64,000 nt of DNA, taken from NCBI GenBank assembly GCA_034432555.1, contig DAOUBW010000048.1, positions 310,001 to 374,000 of the forward strand, given 5' to 3'. Within the stretch, counting starts at the first letter, position 1. Each line of letters starts with the position of its first letter. The DNA comes from CP2-2F sp034432555 (GTDB lineage: Bacteria; Chloroflexota; Anaerolineae; Aggregatilineales; UBA2796). Both the position numbers and the translations under genes were made by a program. Under the pieces are notes generated by a model that saw only the letters and a list, made by a program, of their open reading frames with translations, searched no databases and had not been told where the DNA came from. Positions 24,716 through 34,219 of this stretch are shown here, one piece after another.

Positions 24716-25923
24716 ACGCGTGCAACGCGCAGGGCTGCCGATAGCACATCCTCACGCCGAATCAGGCGCAGGCACGGATGTTTGTCCGCCGCATCGCCTG
24801 ACCAATCCAAGATGCGGCACGGACGGCAGCCAATTTCCGCCGTCAGCATCAGATGCCGATGAGAGTCGCCCCATGCGCCAAAGCGTTTTGGATCAGCCGG
24901 CCCGAAAAGCTGCACGCTTGGCGCACCGACTGAAACAGCCACATGCAGCGGACCGGTATCCGCGCCCAGCACAACCGCTGCGCCCGCGTAGAGCGCCGCC
25001 AGTTGGCTGAGGTTGGTCTCGCCCACCAGCGAGAACGCCACCGCCCGCATCTCAGCGCGGATGGCAGCCGCTGCGCTGTGTTCGCGCTCGCTCCCCGTCA
25101 GTACGATTGCCGCACCTAGTTTTTCCGCCAATTTATCCGCCACATATGCCCAGCCCGCCGCCGACCACGTTTTATAAACGCTGCCCGCACCCACATGAAT
25201 GACCACATAACGCGCCGCGGCGTGTGCGCCCAACAGGCTATGCACATAGGTTTGGTCGTCGGCTGTGAAGGGAAAGGGTGCGTTCAGGCGTCCTGCCGTG
25301 TGTCCGCCCGTCCAGTCTGCCACCAATGCGGCGTTTTCCAACACACAGTGCGCCTCGCGGTAGGGCAATGCCCGCGTTAGGAAGGCTGCAACATTGGGCA
25401 GATCGTAGCCCACGCGCTGCGGAATGCCCGCCCACTTTGCCAGCAGAGCGCCCCACCAATGGTCAGGGCGGAAGATAATCGCCACCCCAGCGCCAACCTG
25501 CCGCAACTGACTCGCTGCACGCCACGCTTGCCGATAGGGACTCCATAGGCTGCCTTTTGGCACGCCACGCGCAAAACCTGCAAAGGGCAGCGTAATAACC
25601 TCATCAATTTCCTGATAAGCGGCGAACACCTCTGCCGACCATGCGCCGCACAGCGCGATCAGACGTGCCTGTGGCTGCGCCGCCCGCAAGGCGCGGATGG
25701 CAGGCATGGTCAGCAGGGCATCGCCTATGTGATCAGGGCGGATGAGCAGAAACGTCTGCGGATCGGCACGCCGTGCCTTCCAAGTTGGCAAAGCAGCGAT
25801 CAGGCGCAGCAGATCAGCACGCAGCCGTTCGGATCGGCGCGGTGCGTGGCGTTGTTCGGTAAGAGCGCGGTTGCGTGCCGCCAATTCAGCCAGTTGGAGT
25901 GCGTTCAACGCCCAACCTTTCAT
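24712..25923 (-). CDS. Glycosyltransferase family 9 (heptosyltransferase-like)
   Basis: A 403-residue cytosolic transferase of the GT9/heptosyltransferase type. The N-terminal LLIRPDHIGDALLTMPAIRA and the C-terminal VVLGADTGPLHVAVSVGAPSV in part are the donor and acceptor signatures of the family. It probably adds a heptose-like or other sugar to a surface glycan. The start at 25923 overlaps the preceding gene by 38 bp; an in-frame ATG at 26007 would overlap it by over 120 bp. It is the last gene of a minus-strand glycosyltransferase run. Confidence 0.88.
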   Translation of the reverse strand: MKGWALNALQLAELAARNRALTEQRHAPRRSERLRADLLRLIAALPTWKARRADPQTFLLIRPDHIGDALLTMPAIRALRAAQPQARLIALCGAWSAEVFAAYQEIDEVITLPFAGFARGVPKGSLWSPYRQAWRAASQLRQVGAGVAIIFRPDHWWGALLAKWAGIPQRVGYDLPNVAAFLTRALPYREAHCVLENAALVADWTGGHTAGRLNAPFPFTADDQTYVHSLLGAHAAARYVVIHVGAGSVYKTWSAAGWAYVADKLAEKLGAAIVLTGSEREHSAAAAIRAEMRAVAFSLVGETNLSQLAALYAGAAVVLGADTGPLHVAVSVGAPSVQLFGPADPKRFGAWGDSHRHLMLTAEIGCRPCRILDWSGDAADKHPCLRLIRREDVLSAALRVARV

Positions 25924-27121
25924 AAACTTTAAGTAGGCACGGCACAATTGCCGACCAATCGTAGTGAGTCTGCACCAATTGGCGGGCAGCCTTGCCAAGT
26001 GCCGCACGCCGATCAGGGTCTTTCAGCAAAGCGATCACGGCTTGGGCGAACGAGAGCGCGTCATCAGTCAGGATCGCCTCTTGCCCATTACGAAGGGCGA
26101 TGCCTTGTGCGCCAACACTGGTCGAGACGATGGCGCAGCCGGCAGCCATTGCTTGCAAGAGTTTCAGGCGCGTGCCGCTGCCCATCCGCAGCGGTGCAAT
26201 GTAGATCGCCGTGCTGTGCAGAAACGGCGTCACATCCTGCACAAAACCTGTAATCTCCACATCAGGGCGTTGGCGAACAGCGTCCAGGCGTGGGTGCGGC
26301 TTGTTGCCCACAATGAACAGGCGCGCCGTTGGCACTGCCTGCCGCACGCGCTCCAGCACATTCTCCACGAACCACAGCACAGCGTCCACATTCGGGCGGT
26401 AGTTCATGGTGCCCGTGAACAACAGTGCCGAGTCGCCAAGCGTAAGCTGCCCGCTGGACACGGCATATTCGGCTGTGAAAATGCCATTCGGCACCACCGC
26501 GATGTGCTGTTCAGGCGTCAGTTTGGCAAGTGCGGCGGCGTCCGCTTCACTGACGGCGGTCACGGCGTCAGCATGGCGGCACACGCTGCGCTCAAAGGCG
26601 ATCAGCCGCCGCCACTGAATAAATGAGTAGAGCGCCTGTGGTAAACGTGCTGCGTTTCGGCGATCCACGGCATAGATGGAGCGTTGCAGGTCATACTCAG
26701 CGTTATAAGCATCGTAGATTATGCGTGCCTGCGGCGCTTCGGCGCGAATAATGGGCAGATAGGCTGCCATTTCAAGGCTCTGCATTTGCACTACGTCGTA
26801 GCGCTGCGCTTTAAGCTGTGCGCGCAGGGCGGCGGTGAAGGCGGGCGTTTCAAAGCGGCGGGCAAGATCGGCGTGGCGCGTAAAGAGAAGGTCGCGCAGG
26901 CGTTGGCGCGTGCTGCGTGGCAGGTATGGCACGCCGATGATCGTTCCGCAAAGTTCGGCAAGCGGCGTTTGGTGCGGCTGCGGCGCGTTCGGCTCTACGA
27001 AGGTGAGCAGATCGAGCCGATGCCCTGCTTTTCGCAAGCCATCCAGCAAACCACAGACGCGCAGCGCGCCGCCGCCGTGTGGCGGGTATGGCACTTGAGA
27101 GGTCAGAAACAAAACGTGCAT
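25886..27121 (-). CDS. Glycosyltransferase family 4
   Basis: A 411-residue GT-B enzyme. MHVLFLTSQVPYPPHGGGAL marks the N-terminal domain of GT4/GT1 surface-sugar transferases; PNGIFTAEY, FTGTMNYRPNVDAV and LRMGSGTRLKLLQAMAAGCA form the C-terminal donor-binding domain with the E/K-type catalytic region. It should use an NDP-sugar on a membrane-linked acceptor. It lies 48 bp after another glycosyltransferase and overlaps the following GT9 gene. Confidence 0.9.
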   Translation of the reverse strand: MHVLFLTSQVPYPPHGGGALRVCGLLDGLRKAGHRLDLLTFVEPNAPQPHQTPLAELCGTIIGVPYLPRSTRQRLRDLLFTRHADLARRFETPAFTAALRAQLKAQRYDVVQMQSLEMAAYLPIIRAEAPQARIIYDAYNAEYDLQRSIYAVDRRNAARLPQALYSFIQWRRLIAFERSVCRHADAVTAVSEADAAALAKLTPEQHIAVVPNGIFTAEYAVSSGQLTLGDSALLFTGTMNYRPNVDAVLWFVENVLERVRQAVPTARLFIVGNKPHPRLDAVRQRPDVEITGFVQDVTPFLHSTAIYIAPLRMGSGTRLKLLQAMAAGCAIVSTSVGAQGIALRNGQEAILTDDALSFAQAVIALLKDPDRRAALGKAARQLVQTHYDWSAIVPCLLKVYERLGVERTPTG

Positions 27122-27169
27122 GAAGTCTCGCTTGTTGGTGTGAGTTTTGCCGCGTCCATTTTACCCGTT

Positions 27170-28285
27170 TCACCCGATCACGTGGCGGTAGACCGTTAAG
27201 GCGATCTGCGCGGCAGCCTGCCACGTGAAGGTTTGTGCGCGTCGGATGCCCTCATCACGGCTGCGCATCCGAAATGCTGAGTCGGTTAGGGCGCGTTCAA
27301 GGGCAGCCGCGATCATTTCGGGCTGCTCAGGATCGATCAAAAGTCCCGTCTCGCCGACCACTTCCGGCAGCGAGCCGCGCTGCGCTACGACGGTTGGCGT
27401 GCCGCACGCCATCGCTTCCAGCGGCGGAAAGCCAAAGCCTTCATAGAAGGATGGCTGCACCAGCACGCCCGCACCGTTATAGAGCGCGGGCAGTTCGGCG
27501 GCGGGCAAATCTTCCAGCCAGATGAGGTGACTCTCCAACCGTAGATCAGCCGCCTGCTTAAAAACATCCTCATACAGCCAGCCACGCCGCCCCACAATGA
27601 CTAACGGCGGTGCATCGGGCAGGCGCTGGCGCAGGAGCGCATAGGCTGACAACAAACCAACCAGATTTTTGCGCGGCTCAAACGTCCCTACAAATAATAC
27701 ACAGCCACGCGGCACTTTGCGCGCCGCCAAAATTGGCAGCACTTCTGAGGCGGGCAGCGGACGGAAGCGCTGATGATCCACACCCAGCAAATGCACGCTG
27801 ACGCGCTCTGCCGCCACACCTAAATCGTTTACCAATTCGCGCTTAGTTGCTTCCGCATCGGTCAGGATGTGTGCCGCCTGCCGCAACGCTGCGCCAAAGT
27901 TTGCACGGTAGTAGCGCAAGCTCTCCGCTGTTTGGAAATGCGGATAGCGGATAAAGGTCAGGTCGTGAACAGTGATCACAAAATGGCGTGCGCCAAAGCG
28001 CGGCGGAATAAAGTCAGGGCTGTGCAGCAGGCGCGGCTGCCAACGCGCTACTTCCAATCCGAACAGCGTGCGCTCCCAACGGTGGTGCGGCGGCGTGAAG
28101 GCGCGCACGTGGCGCACATTCGGCGCGCTCAGCATAGGCGATTGTGCCTTGGCGTGCTGAATGAGTGTGTACTCGCGGTCGGGATCAAGGCGCGCAATCC
28201 ACTCGGTCAGGCGGCGCGTATATTCAGCGATGCCGCCTTCACGGTAGGCGTTCAAGCGCGCATCTATGGCGATGTTGGCGGACAT
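27170..28285 (-). CDS. Glycosyltransferase family 4
   Basis: A 371-residue GT-B transferase starting MSANIAIDARLNAYREGGIA, with the glycine-rich N-terminal pocket YREGGIAEYT. The C-terminal site FVGTFEPRKNL and PSFYEGFGFPPLEAMACGTP carries the GT4 E-x7-E motif. It resembles mannosyltransferases of the WbdA/WbaZ type. It precedes two more glycosyltransferases on the same strand and follows the pseudokinase-SGNH gene by 84 bp. Confidence 0.92.
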   Translation of the reverse strand: MSANIAIDARLNAYREGGIAEYTRRLTEWIARLDPDREYTLIQHAKAQSPMLSAPNVRHVRAFTPPHHRWERTLFGLEVARWQPRLLHSPDFIPPRFGARHFVITVHDLTFIRYPHFQTAESLRYYRANFGAALRQAAHILTDAEATKRELVNDLGVAAERVSVHLLGVDHQRFRPLPASEVLPILAARKVPRGCVLFVGTFEPRKNLVGLLSAYALLRQRLPDAPPLVIVGRRGWLYEDVFKQAADLRLESHLIWLEDLPAAELPALYNGAGVLVQPSFYEGFGFPPLEAMACGTPTVVAQRGSLPEVVGETGLLIDPEQPEMIAAALERALTDSAFRMRSRDEGIRRAQTFTWQAAAQIALTVYRHVIG

Positions 28286-28369
28286 AGCAATTGCCTAGCC
28301 TTGTGCGGCACAGATCAGGGTAAGCAGGTCATCAGCTCACGGTCAGATTGCCTTGAATGATAGCCTACT

Positions 28370-30223
28370 CTAAGGCTGTGCGGTAGGTTCGGGTGGGCTG
28401 AGTTCGGCAGTGCTGGGTTCGGGCAACTGCTGGATCAGCGTGGCAAGGTAGCGCGCAAGGGCATCTTTGCCTGCCACACTCAAATGCACACCGTCGCCCA
28501 GCAGCAAGCCGTTTGGCTCATTCTCAAAGTAGCTTGCCAGCCAAGCGCGTGCATCAGCGCGCAGCGGGCTAATAATGCTGCGCTCAAAAGAATCGCGTGT
28601 GGTCAAGCCGATCACATGCTCAATACCCATGCCTTCAAAGGCGGCACTGATCGGCGCACAACTCACTAAAGGCAAGCTGCTCAGGGCGCCTTCTGTGCAG
28701 GCAGCCATGATTGCAGCGTTATAAATCTCGACGTTTTTAGCAGTGAAGCCAAACGCCCATGTGCGCGCCGCAAAAGGGCTGGTGGCGCCCTGATAATAAT
28801 CCAGCACCATGATGTAGCCGTAAGGATTGGCGGTGCGTATATCCGCAATCAGCTCAGTCAGCGCACGCACATGCCGCCGTGCCGCCTGCTCAATGGGCAG
28901 TTCGGGCGAAATGTCGTTCAGCCAAGGCATGATCAAGGTGTAACGGCAGTTATCCGCCAGCAGTTGGGCATACTGTGTAGTTCGGAAATAGGACGGATGG
29001 TTTAATGAGCTGATCCCAGTATGTGAAGCACCGCGATCCAGCGCAGTGAAGCCCGTTAGCCCAACGGCGGAAAGCGCCTGATTCAGGTAGACGTTCAGCG
29101 GATCGGTCAAAGCGACGATGTAGCCGTGTCCCGGCACTTCATAGGTCACGCCGCCATGCGTCACCGAATCGCCCACAAGGGCAACGCACGGCTGTGTTTC
29201 CAGCAACAGGCGCGGAATTGGCGTAGCCGTGGCGCTTGGCGTGGCAGTTGGGGTGGGCGTACGTGTGTGTGTGGCAGTCTGTGTAGCGGTGGGCGTATGC
29301 GTGCGCGTCGGTGTGGCGCTGGGTGTGTATGTCTGTGTGGTGGTGGCAGTGTATGTAGCCGTTGGTGTAGCCGTCGCTGTGGGCGTGCGCGTTGCCGTGG
29401 CGGTTGGTGTAGGCGTTAGCGTGCTGGTCGGCATTGCAGTGGGTGTTGCGGTGGGCAGCAACGCGAAGGCAGTTGCCGTTTGGAGATCAGCAGCCAGTGG
29501 GCGCGGCAAACTGAACAGCGCACCAATGCCGATCAGGGCTGCTAAAAGCACGGCGCCAATGCCGAGCGCCAGTTGGCGTGCCAAGGGCGGACGCGGTGGC
29601 GGCGCGGTCAGGGCAGTTTCAAGGGCGCTGTGCAGATCGCTGGCACGCCCAATTTCGCCGTTATAGGCAGCGTGCAGCACCTGACGAATGCGACGGGGCG
29701 TTTTTTCGTCAAGCGCGGATTCGATCAGCGCGGCGTAGGCGGTGAGATCAGCGTGCTGTGCCTTAGGGCTGATTGGCTGACAGGTTAGCTCGAAGCCGCG
29801 CAGGGCAAGCGCACCATTGGACAGGCGCACAATGCGCGATGCACTCACGGCACAATGGGCGACGCCTTGCGCGTGTGCGTAGTCCAGCGCGGCGCTGAGC
29901 TGTGCGCTGAGCGCGATCAGCGCCGCTGTGCTAACGCGCTCTTTGAAGCGCAGCGTTGGCAGCAGGTCGCTGACGGCGTAGTAGCCACCGTCAGGCGTTT
30001 TGCCGCCATCGCGGAAGGTGTGAATGTGCGGATGAGTCAGGCGGCGTGCCAATCGCAGCCGTGCAAGAAAATGTTCCGCAGCGGCGCGATCCGCAAAGGG
30101 TGAAACTGCCAGCCATACGCGCTGACGCGTGTGTGTGTGCTGTGCCGCGTACAACCGATACGCCGCATTGGACTCAAGGGCTGCCACCACACGGTACGCG
30201 CCGAAGGAATCACCGACTGCCAT
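28370..30223 (-). CDS. Pseudokinase-transmembrane-SGNH hydrolase fusion
   Basis: A 617-residue multidomain protein. Residues 5-205 have a Ser/Thr-kinase fold layout but lack all catalytic residues: no Lys in RVWLAV, HCA (123-125) in place of HRD, and GFE (143-145) in place of DFG. Residues 217-238 are one membrane helix. Residues 255-335 are a Thr/Pro-rich stalk. Residues 340-600 are an SGNH/GDSL hydrolase with block I GDS (Ser353) and block V DGVH (Asp577, His580). The hydrolase would sit outside the cell and the pseudokinase inside. Acetyl-ester hydrolysis or transfer on the glycan made by the following genes is an inference. Confidence 0.82.
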   Translation of the reverse strand: MAVGDSFGAYRVVAALESNAAYRLYAAQHTHTRQRVWLAVSPFADRAAAEHFLARLRLARRLTHPHIHTFRDGGKTPDGGYYAVSDLLPTLRFKERVSTAALIALSAQLSAALDYAHAQGVAHCAVSASRIVRLSNGALALRGFELTCQPISPKAQHADLTAYAALIESALDEKTPRRIRQVLHAAYNGEIGRASDLHSALETALTAPPPRPPLARQLALGIGAVLLAALIGIGALFSLPRPLAADLQTATAFALLPTATPTAMPTSTLTPTPTATATRTPTATATPTATYTATTTQTYTPSATPTRTHTPTATQTATHTRTPTPTATPSATATPIPRLLLETQPCVALVGDSVTHGGVTYEVPGHGYIVALTDPLNVYLNQALSAVGLTGFTALDRGASHTGISSLNHPSYFRTTQYAQLLADNCRYTLIMPWLNDISPELPIEQAARRHVRALTELIADIRTANPYGYIMVLDYYQGATSPFAARTWAFGFTAKNVEIYNAAIMAACTEGALSSLPLVSCAPISAAFEGMGIEHVIGLTTRDSFERSIISPLRADARAWLASYFENEPNGLLLGDGVHLSVAGKDALARYLATLIQQLPEPSTAELSPPEPTAQP

Positions 30224-30416
30224 ACTTTCGCTACTTTCACCCTGTTTGCAACTTTCACAAGCATAGCACGCTCACGCAAACGTGCCATTTTCGCAGAACG
30301 TCTACTGGTTGATAGGTAATACACCTATAAAACAGCATCAGGTAATCAAGGATGAACTGTAGGTTATCCCAAGCGTAACTATGTAGGAACGTGACTTGGG
30401 GCATCCATGTCAATTG

Positions 30417-31268
30417 CTACTGCATAGGCAAGCCACCGTAATAGCGCCTGACGATGCGCTGCCCTTCCGGGCTTTGAATCCAGACGAAGAAGGCGCGGTA
30501 GAGATCGTTGGCTGGCTCTGCGTTGCCCACGATGAGGATTGGTGCGCGCAGGGCGTAGCTACCTGCCGTGATTGCCTCTGTGGTAGGCAGAATGCTATCG
30601 AAGGCAACCACGCGCACGCCTTCAGCAAGATAGCCGCTGGCAACGTAGCCAAAGCTATTTAGATCAGCGCTCACAAGGTCTATGACAGCTTGTCCACTAG
30701 GTGCAAGACGCGCTGTCCGTGTGATGCGCCCGCTACCCAGCAGCAAACCTTGTAGGGTTGCCGCCTCGCTGCTCTCCTCAGGGCGCGCCACCACCTGCAC
30801 AGGGCGATCCGTACCGCCTACCTCTGACCAATTTCGCACCTGACCGCGCAACAGGGCGCGCACTTGGGCAGCTGTCAGGTTGGTGATGGTGTTGCTGGGA
30901 TGCACAATCAGGGCGATGCCAAGCTGCCCTATCGGCGTTGCCCACAGGCTGCCGCCATCTTCCACCAAGCGCGGATCGGGCAGGTGGCTTAGCACGGCAA
31001 ACGGCACATCGCCGCCTGCCAGCGCTGCAAGGGCAAAACGTGGCTCAACCGTGATGATTTCCCATGCCACCAGCGCGCTTGTCTCACGGTAGCTGCTCGC
31101 CAAATCACGCAGCAAGGGCGCGCTGGCGCTATCCACCAACAGGCGCAGCGAGACGGTCTCCGGTGTTGGGCTGGCAGCAGGCAGCGTAGCACGGCAGCCC
31201 GCCAATGCTAACGACAGCGCCACAAGGGTACGTTTGGCATACCGCCATGAAACTGGAGTAAACACCAT
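30417..31268 (-). CDS. PstS-like substrate-binding lipoprotein
   Basis: A 283-residue periplasmic-binding-type protein with the lipobox LAGC (Cys25). Segments LLVDSASAPLLRDLASSY, LTAAQVRALLRGQVRNWSEVGG and RPEESSEAATLQGLLLG match the PBP-like domain of phosphate and tungstate/molybdate binding proteins. No permease or ATPase is adjacent, and the Ser/Thr phosphate loop typical of PstS is not evident, so the ligand is uncertain. The C-terminal FVWIQSPEGQRIVRRYYGGLP resembles PstS endings. Confidence 0.78.
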   Translation of the reverse strand: MVFTPVSWRYAKRTLVALSLALAGCRATLPAASPTPETVSLRLLVDSASAPLLRDLASSYRETSALVAWEIITVEPRFALAALAGGDVPFAVLSHLPDPRLVEDGGSLWATPIGQLGIALIVHPSNTITNLTAAQVRALLRGQVRNWSEVGGTDRPVQVVARPEESSEAATLQGLLLGSGRITRTARLAPSGQAVIDLVSADLNSFGYVASGYLAEGVRVVAFDSILPTTEAITAGSYALRAPILIVGNAEPANDLYRAFFVWIQSPEGQRIVRRYYGGLPMQ

Positions 31269-31390
31269 TAAGACCCTTGTTTGCCTGTGCCGCTAATAGA
31301 ATGCCAACGCAAGCTGCCTCTTCCTTTCTGAGCAGGCGTGACCAAGCGTACTAACTTTCGGCGGCACGTGCCAAAAGCAGCCTAAACACG

Positions 31391-31407
31391 GGTGGGCAGC
31401 GCCCACC
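31391..31407 (-). terminator. Weak terminator-like hairpin after tgt
   Basis: GGTGGGC (31391-31397) and GCCCACC (31401-31407) form a perfect 7-bp stem with a 3-nt loop, 20 bp beyond the tgt stop on the minus strand. There is no strong T-run. Confidence 0.3.
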
Positions 31408-31426
31408 GAGAGAGATGCGAGCGCCG

Positions 31427-32569
31427 TCAGAGGCTCGGTGGCGCGGACGCCTCCTTGCTGGTCGGACGGTAGGTCGCCAAGAAGTTCGCAGCATACGCCG
31501 CAAACGTGCCGTCTAGGATGGCGGCACGCATCTCTCGCATTAGGGTGAGTAAGAGGTGGAGGTTATGTAAGGTGAGCAGTTGGTGACCGAGCAGTTCGTT
31601 GGTCTTGACCAAATGGCGCAGATAGGCACGTGAGAAGTGTGTGCAGGTGTAGCAGGTGCAGCCTGCTTCGAGTGGTGCGCTATCTTCGGCGTGTTCAAGG
31701 TTCCGCATATTGAGGCGCCCCTGCCGCGTGAGTGCCGCACCGTGCCGCGCCGTGCGCGTTGGCAGCACGCAATCAAAAATATCAACGCCGCGTGCCACAC
31801 CATTCACAAGGTCTTCAGGGCTGCCCACGCCCATCAAATAGCGTGGGCGATCGGCGGGCAATAGCGGCATGGTTTGGTCAAGGGTTGCCAGCATTTCGCT
31901 TTTGCTCTCGCCCACTGCCAACCCGCCGACGGCATAGCCCACAAAGTCGAGATCGGTCAGAAAGCGCACCGATTCAGCGCGCAGATCGGGGAAAACGCCG
32001 CCTTGCACAATGCCGAAGAGCGCCTGCTGATCGGCGTTTCCATCGCGCTGATGGGCTTCCACACAGCGCTGCGCCCACGCATGGGTGCGCTCACACGCGG
32101 CACGCACTTCATCCCGATCATGCGGCTTGGGGCATTCGTCAAAACACATGATCACGTCGGCGCCGAGGTTATGCTGAATTTGAATAGATTTTTCAGGCGT
32201 GAAGCGGTGAACCGAGCCATCAAGGTGGCTGCGAAAGGTAACACCGTCATCGTCAATGCGGCGCAGTGCGCCCAAGCTGAACACCTGAAAGCCGCCCGAA
32301 TCCGTCAGGATCGGGCGATCCCATGCCATGAAGCGGTGCAAACCACCCATGCGGGCGATCAAGTCATCGCCGGGACGCATATAGAGGTGGTAGGTGTTGG
32401 AGAGGATCAGGGTTGCGTCCAGTTCGTAGAGTTCGCGTGGTTGCAGCGCCTTCACGGTTGCCTGCGTGCCAACCGGCGCAAAGACGGGCGTTGGAATCGC
32501 GCCATGCGGTGTATAGAACATACCCGCACGCGCCGCACCACTTTGTGCCTGTAGATCGAACCTAAACAT
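31427..32569 (-). CDS. tgt: tRNA-guanine transglycosylase
   Basis: A 380-residue enzyme that swaps guanine-34 for preQ1 in tRNAs with GUN anticodons, the key step of queuosine formation. Catalytic Asp90 lies in TDSGGFQVF, DECPKP and GLAVGE form the pocket, and GVDIFDCVLPTR (261-272) carries the nucleophile. The zinc site is Cys304, Cys306, Cys309 and His335. The tRNA-Asp gene in this window (GTC anticodon, transcribed GUC) is one of its natural substrates. It is monocistronic with an extended -10 at 32604. Confidence 0.97.
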   Translation of the reverse strand: MFRFDLQAQSGAARAGMFYTPHGAIPTPVFAPVGTQATVKALQPRELYELDATLILSNTYHLYMRPGDDLIARMGGLHRFMAWDRPILTDSGGFQVFSLGALRRIDDDGVTFRSHLDGSVHRFTPEKSIQIQHNLGADVIMCFDECPKPHDRDEVRAACERTHAWAQRCVEAHQRDGNADQQALFGIVQGGVFPDLRAESVRFLTDLDFVGYAVGGLAVGESKSEMLATLDQTMPLLPADRPRYLMGVGSPEDLVNGVARGVDIFDCVLPTRTARHGAALTRQGRLNMRNLEHAEDSAPLEAGCTCYTCTHFSRAYLRHLVKTNELLGHQLLTLHNLHLLLTLMREMRAAILDGTFAAYAANFLATYRPTSKEASAPPSL

Positions 32570-32603
32570 GGACTTCCTTGATCGCGTCTGTGAACGAATA
32601 CAG

Positions 32604-32612
32604 ATTATAGCA
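32604..32612 (-). promoter_or_regulatory. Extended -10 of tgt
   Basis: On the minus strand TGCTATAAT, a perfect -10 with TGn extension, about 35 bp upstream of the start. A TTGACT lies 21 bp further upstream, too far for an ordinary -35. Confidence 0.6.
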
Positions 32613-32667
32613 GTAGAACGGCATAAGGCGAGTCAAACCTTTTTGCCCAAAAAGGCTAAAGTGCGTA

Positions 32668-34110
32668 CTACTGACCTATAAGCGACAAGCTGATGTGGTA
32701 GGCGCCCTGTGTGGTGCCTTGTGCGGCGCCTGCCCGCGATGCCACGATCAAATAGTCGCCGTCTGCTGTTAATACGGTACGAATGGCAGCATCGCGGCTC
32801 TCTGCGCTTAGATTATCGTTGCTGACGATTAAGATAGGCTGATTATCTTGATAAAGATATAGATAAAGGGTAGCATCTAGCGTGCCGCTGCTGGCAGCCA
32901 TCTCGATCAGGATGGACTCACCGCGCTTGCCCGTGAAGGCATAGTAGGCGAGGAAACGCTGATTATCGAGAATTCCAGACAGAGTCTCGCCATAGCGAAT
33001 GGGCATGATCGGCGGCGGTGGCGCTGGTGTAGGCGTGGCGGGTGGTGTCAGCGCACCGCTGAGCGTTAGGGTGTAGCTGCCACTGGCGGTATCGTTCACA
33101 CCGCCGCTGCGCGCCACAATCACATAATGCCTGCCGCTGCGCTGAAGTTCGACGCCGCGCAGTGCACCTTCACCAAGCGCCACTTGGGTGAACTGATCAT
33201 CTGCCAACACGATCAGGGCAGGCAGCGCTGTTTGCGTTTGCAGCAGCAGGTCGGCAAGGCTGCCGCTTTGCGCCTCAAACTGATAGAGTGTGGCAAAGCG
33301 CGGGCTGATGGCGCCGTCTTGTGCCAAGCCTGCCACAAGGCGCACGCCTTCGGCAAGCGGCAGCTCGCCGAGGGCGGGTTCAGGGTCGCGCAGCAGGTTG
33401 TAAGGGCTGCCACCCGTTGGCGGAATGCGCGCCACCACCAGCCAATGCCAGCCATTAGTGGAGGGCGTGAAGGTCAGCCTATCGTTTAGCTCCGCAGTGG
33501 CAAGGCGCGCTTCAAAATCGGCGCTGTAGAGGTACATGCCGACGGACAGGCTGTTCTCTAGGCTGAGGCGGAAACGCAGCGGACGTTCCGCAGTGGCATA
33601 GACGGCGTACAGGCGAAAAGGCGCTAGGTCGCTCAGCTCAGCGCGGATTGACTCGCCAGGTCGTAGTGCGGCAAGGCGCGGCAGCTCACTGAGTGGTGAT
33701 GGTGTGGGCGTTGGATTGATCAGGCTGAGCGCAAGGCGGAACTCGCCGACGGTGCGGTTACCGTTTGGCGCGCTCAGCACTTTGATCAGGTAATCGCCAC
33801 TGTGTGGCAGCACATAACGCAAGCGCGCATTCACGCCGCCGCCGTTGTTATCGTCCAGCGCGTAGACTTGGCGCTGCGCCGCATCCAGCAAGATTACGAA
33901 TGGATCGAGAGACTGGGCATCTGGCGCGTCCACTGTGATCAGCACGGCATCGCCTTCACGTCCGCTGAACACATAGCGCGCCTCAGGCTGTGCAGCGCTC
34001 AATTTGCCGACTACCACTTGCCCATAGCTCAGGCGCGCTTGCCCATGCAGCACGGCAAGCGGCAAGGCTGCCCATAAAGTTGCCAGTAGCCCGAACACCC
34101 AGCGCCGCAT
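32668..34110 (-). CDS. Secreted protein with pre-peptidase C-terminal-like domains
   Basis: A 480-residue exported protein with a signal peptide (about residues 1-24, ending LHGQA). Three to four beta-sandwich units resembling pre-peptidase C-terminal (PPC) domains follow, each with a YVFSGREGDAVLITV or YAFTGKRGESILIEM type strand and DPFVILLD or DATLYLYL strands, ending GDYLIKV or GDYLIVASR. A Pro-rich linker at about 365 (TPPATPTPAPPPPI) separates the last unit. No protease domain is present. A surface or matrix adhesion role is possible. Confidence 0.75.
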   Translation of the reverse strand: MRRWVFGLLATLWAALPLAVLHGQARLSYGQVVVGKLSAAQPEARYVFSGREGDAVLITVDAPDAQSLDPFVILLDAAQRQVYALDDNNGGGVNARLRYVLPHSGDYLIKVLSAPNGNRTVGEFRLALSLINPTPTPSPLSELPRLAALRPGESIRAELSDLAPFRLYAVYATAERPLRFRLSLENSLSVGMYLYSADFEARLATAELNDRLTFTPSTNGWHWLVVARIPPTGGSPYNLLRDPEPALGELPLAEGVRLVAGLAQDGAISPRFATLYQFEAQSGSLADLLLQTQTALPALIVLADDQFTQVALGEGALRGVELQRSGRHYVIVARSGGVNDTASGSYTLTLSGALTPPATPTPAPPPPIMPIRYGETLSGILDNQRFLAYYAFTGKRGESILIEMAASSGTLDATLYLYLYQDNQPILIVSNDNLSAESRDAAIRTVLTADGDYLIVASRAGAAQGTTQGAYHISLSLIGQ

Positions 34111-34219
34111 GAGTCTCTCTCCTGATGTACATCTCCGACTTTTAGCCTAAAAAGCTACACAATTCCACTCACCTATGCAACAATACAGTCTGTGAAGATT
34201 TGTTCTGAGGAGCATTAGA

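Noticed and set aside
29229..29666. Val/Gly-repeat plus-strand frame and apparent tandem repeats
   Set aside because: Antisense of the Thr/Pro stalk of the pseudokinase-SGNH protein; the repeats are codon-level low complexity, not a CRISPR array or gene.
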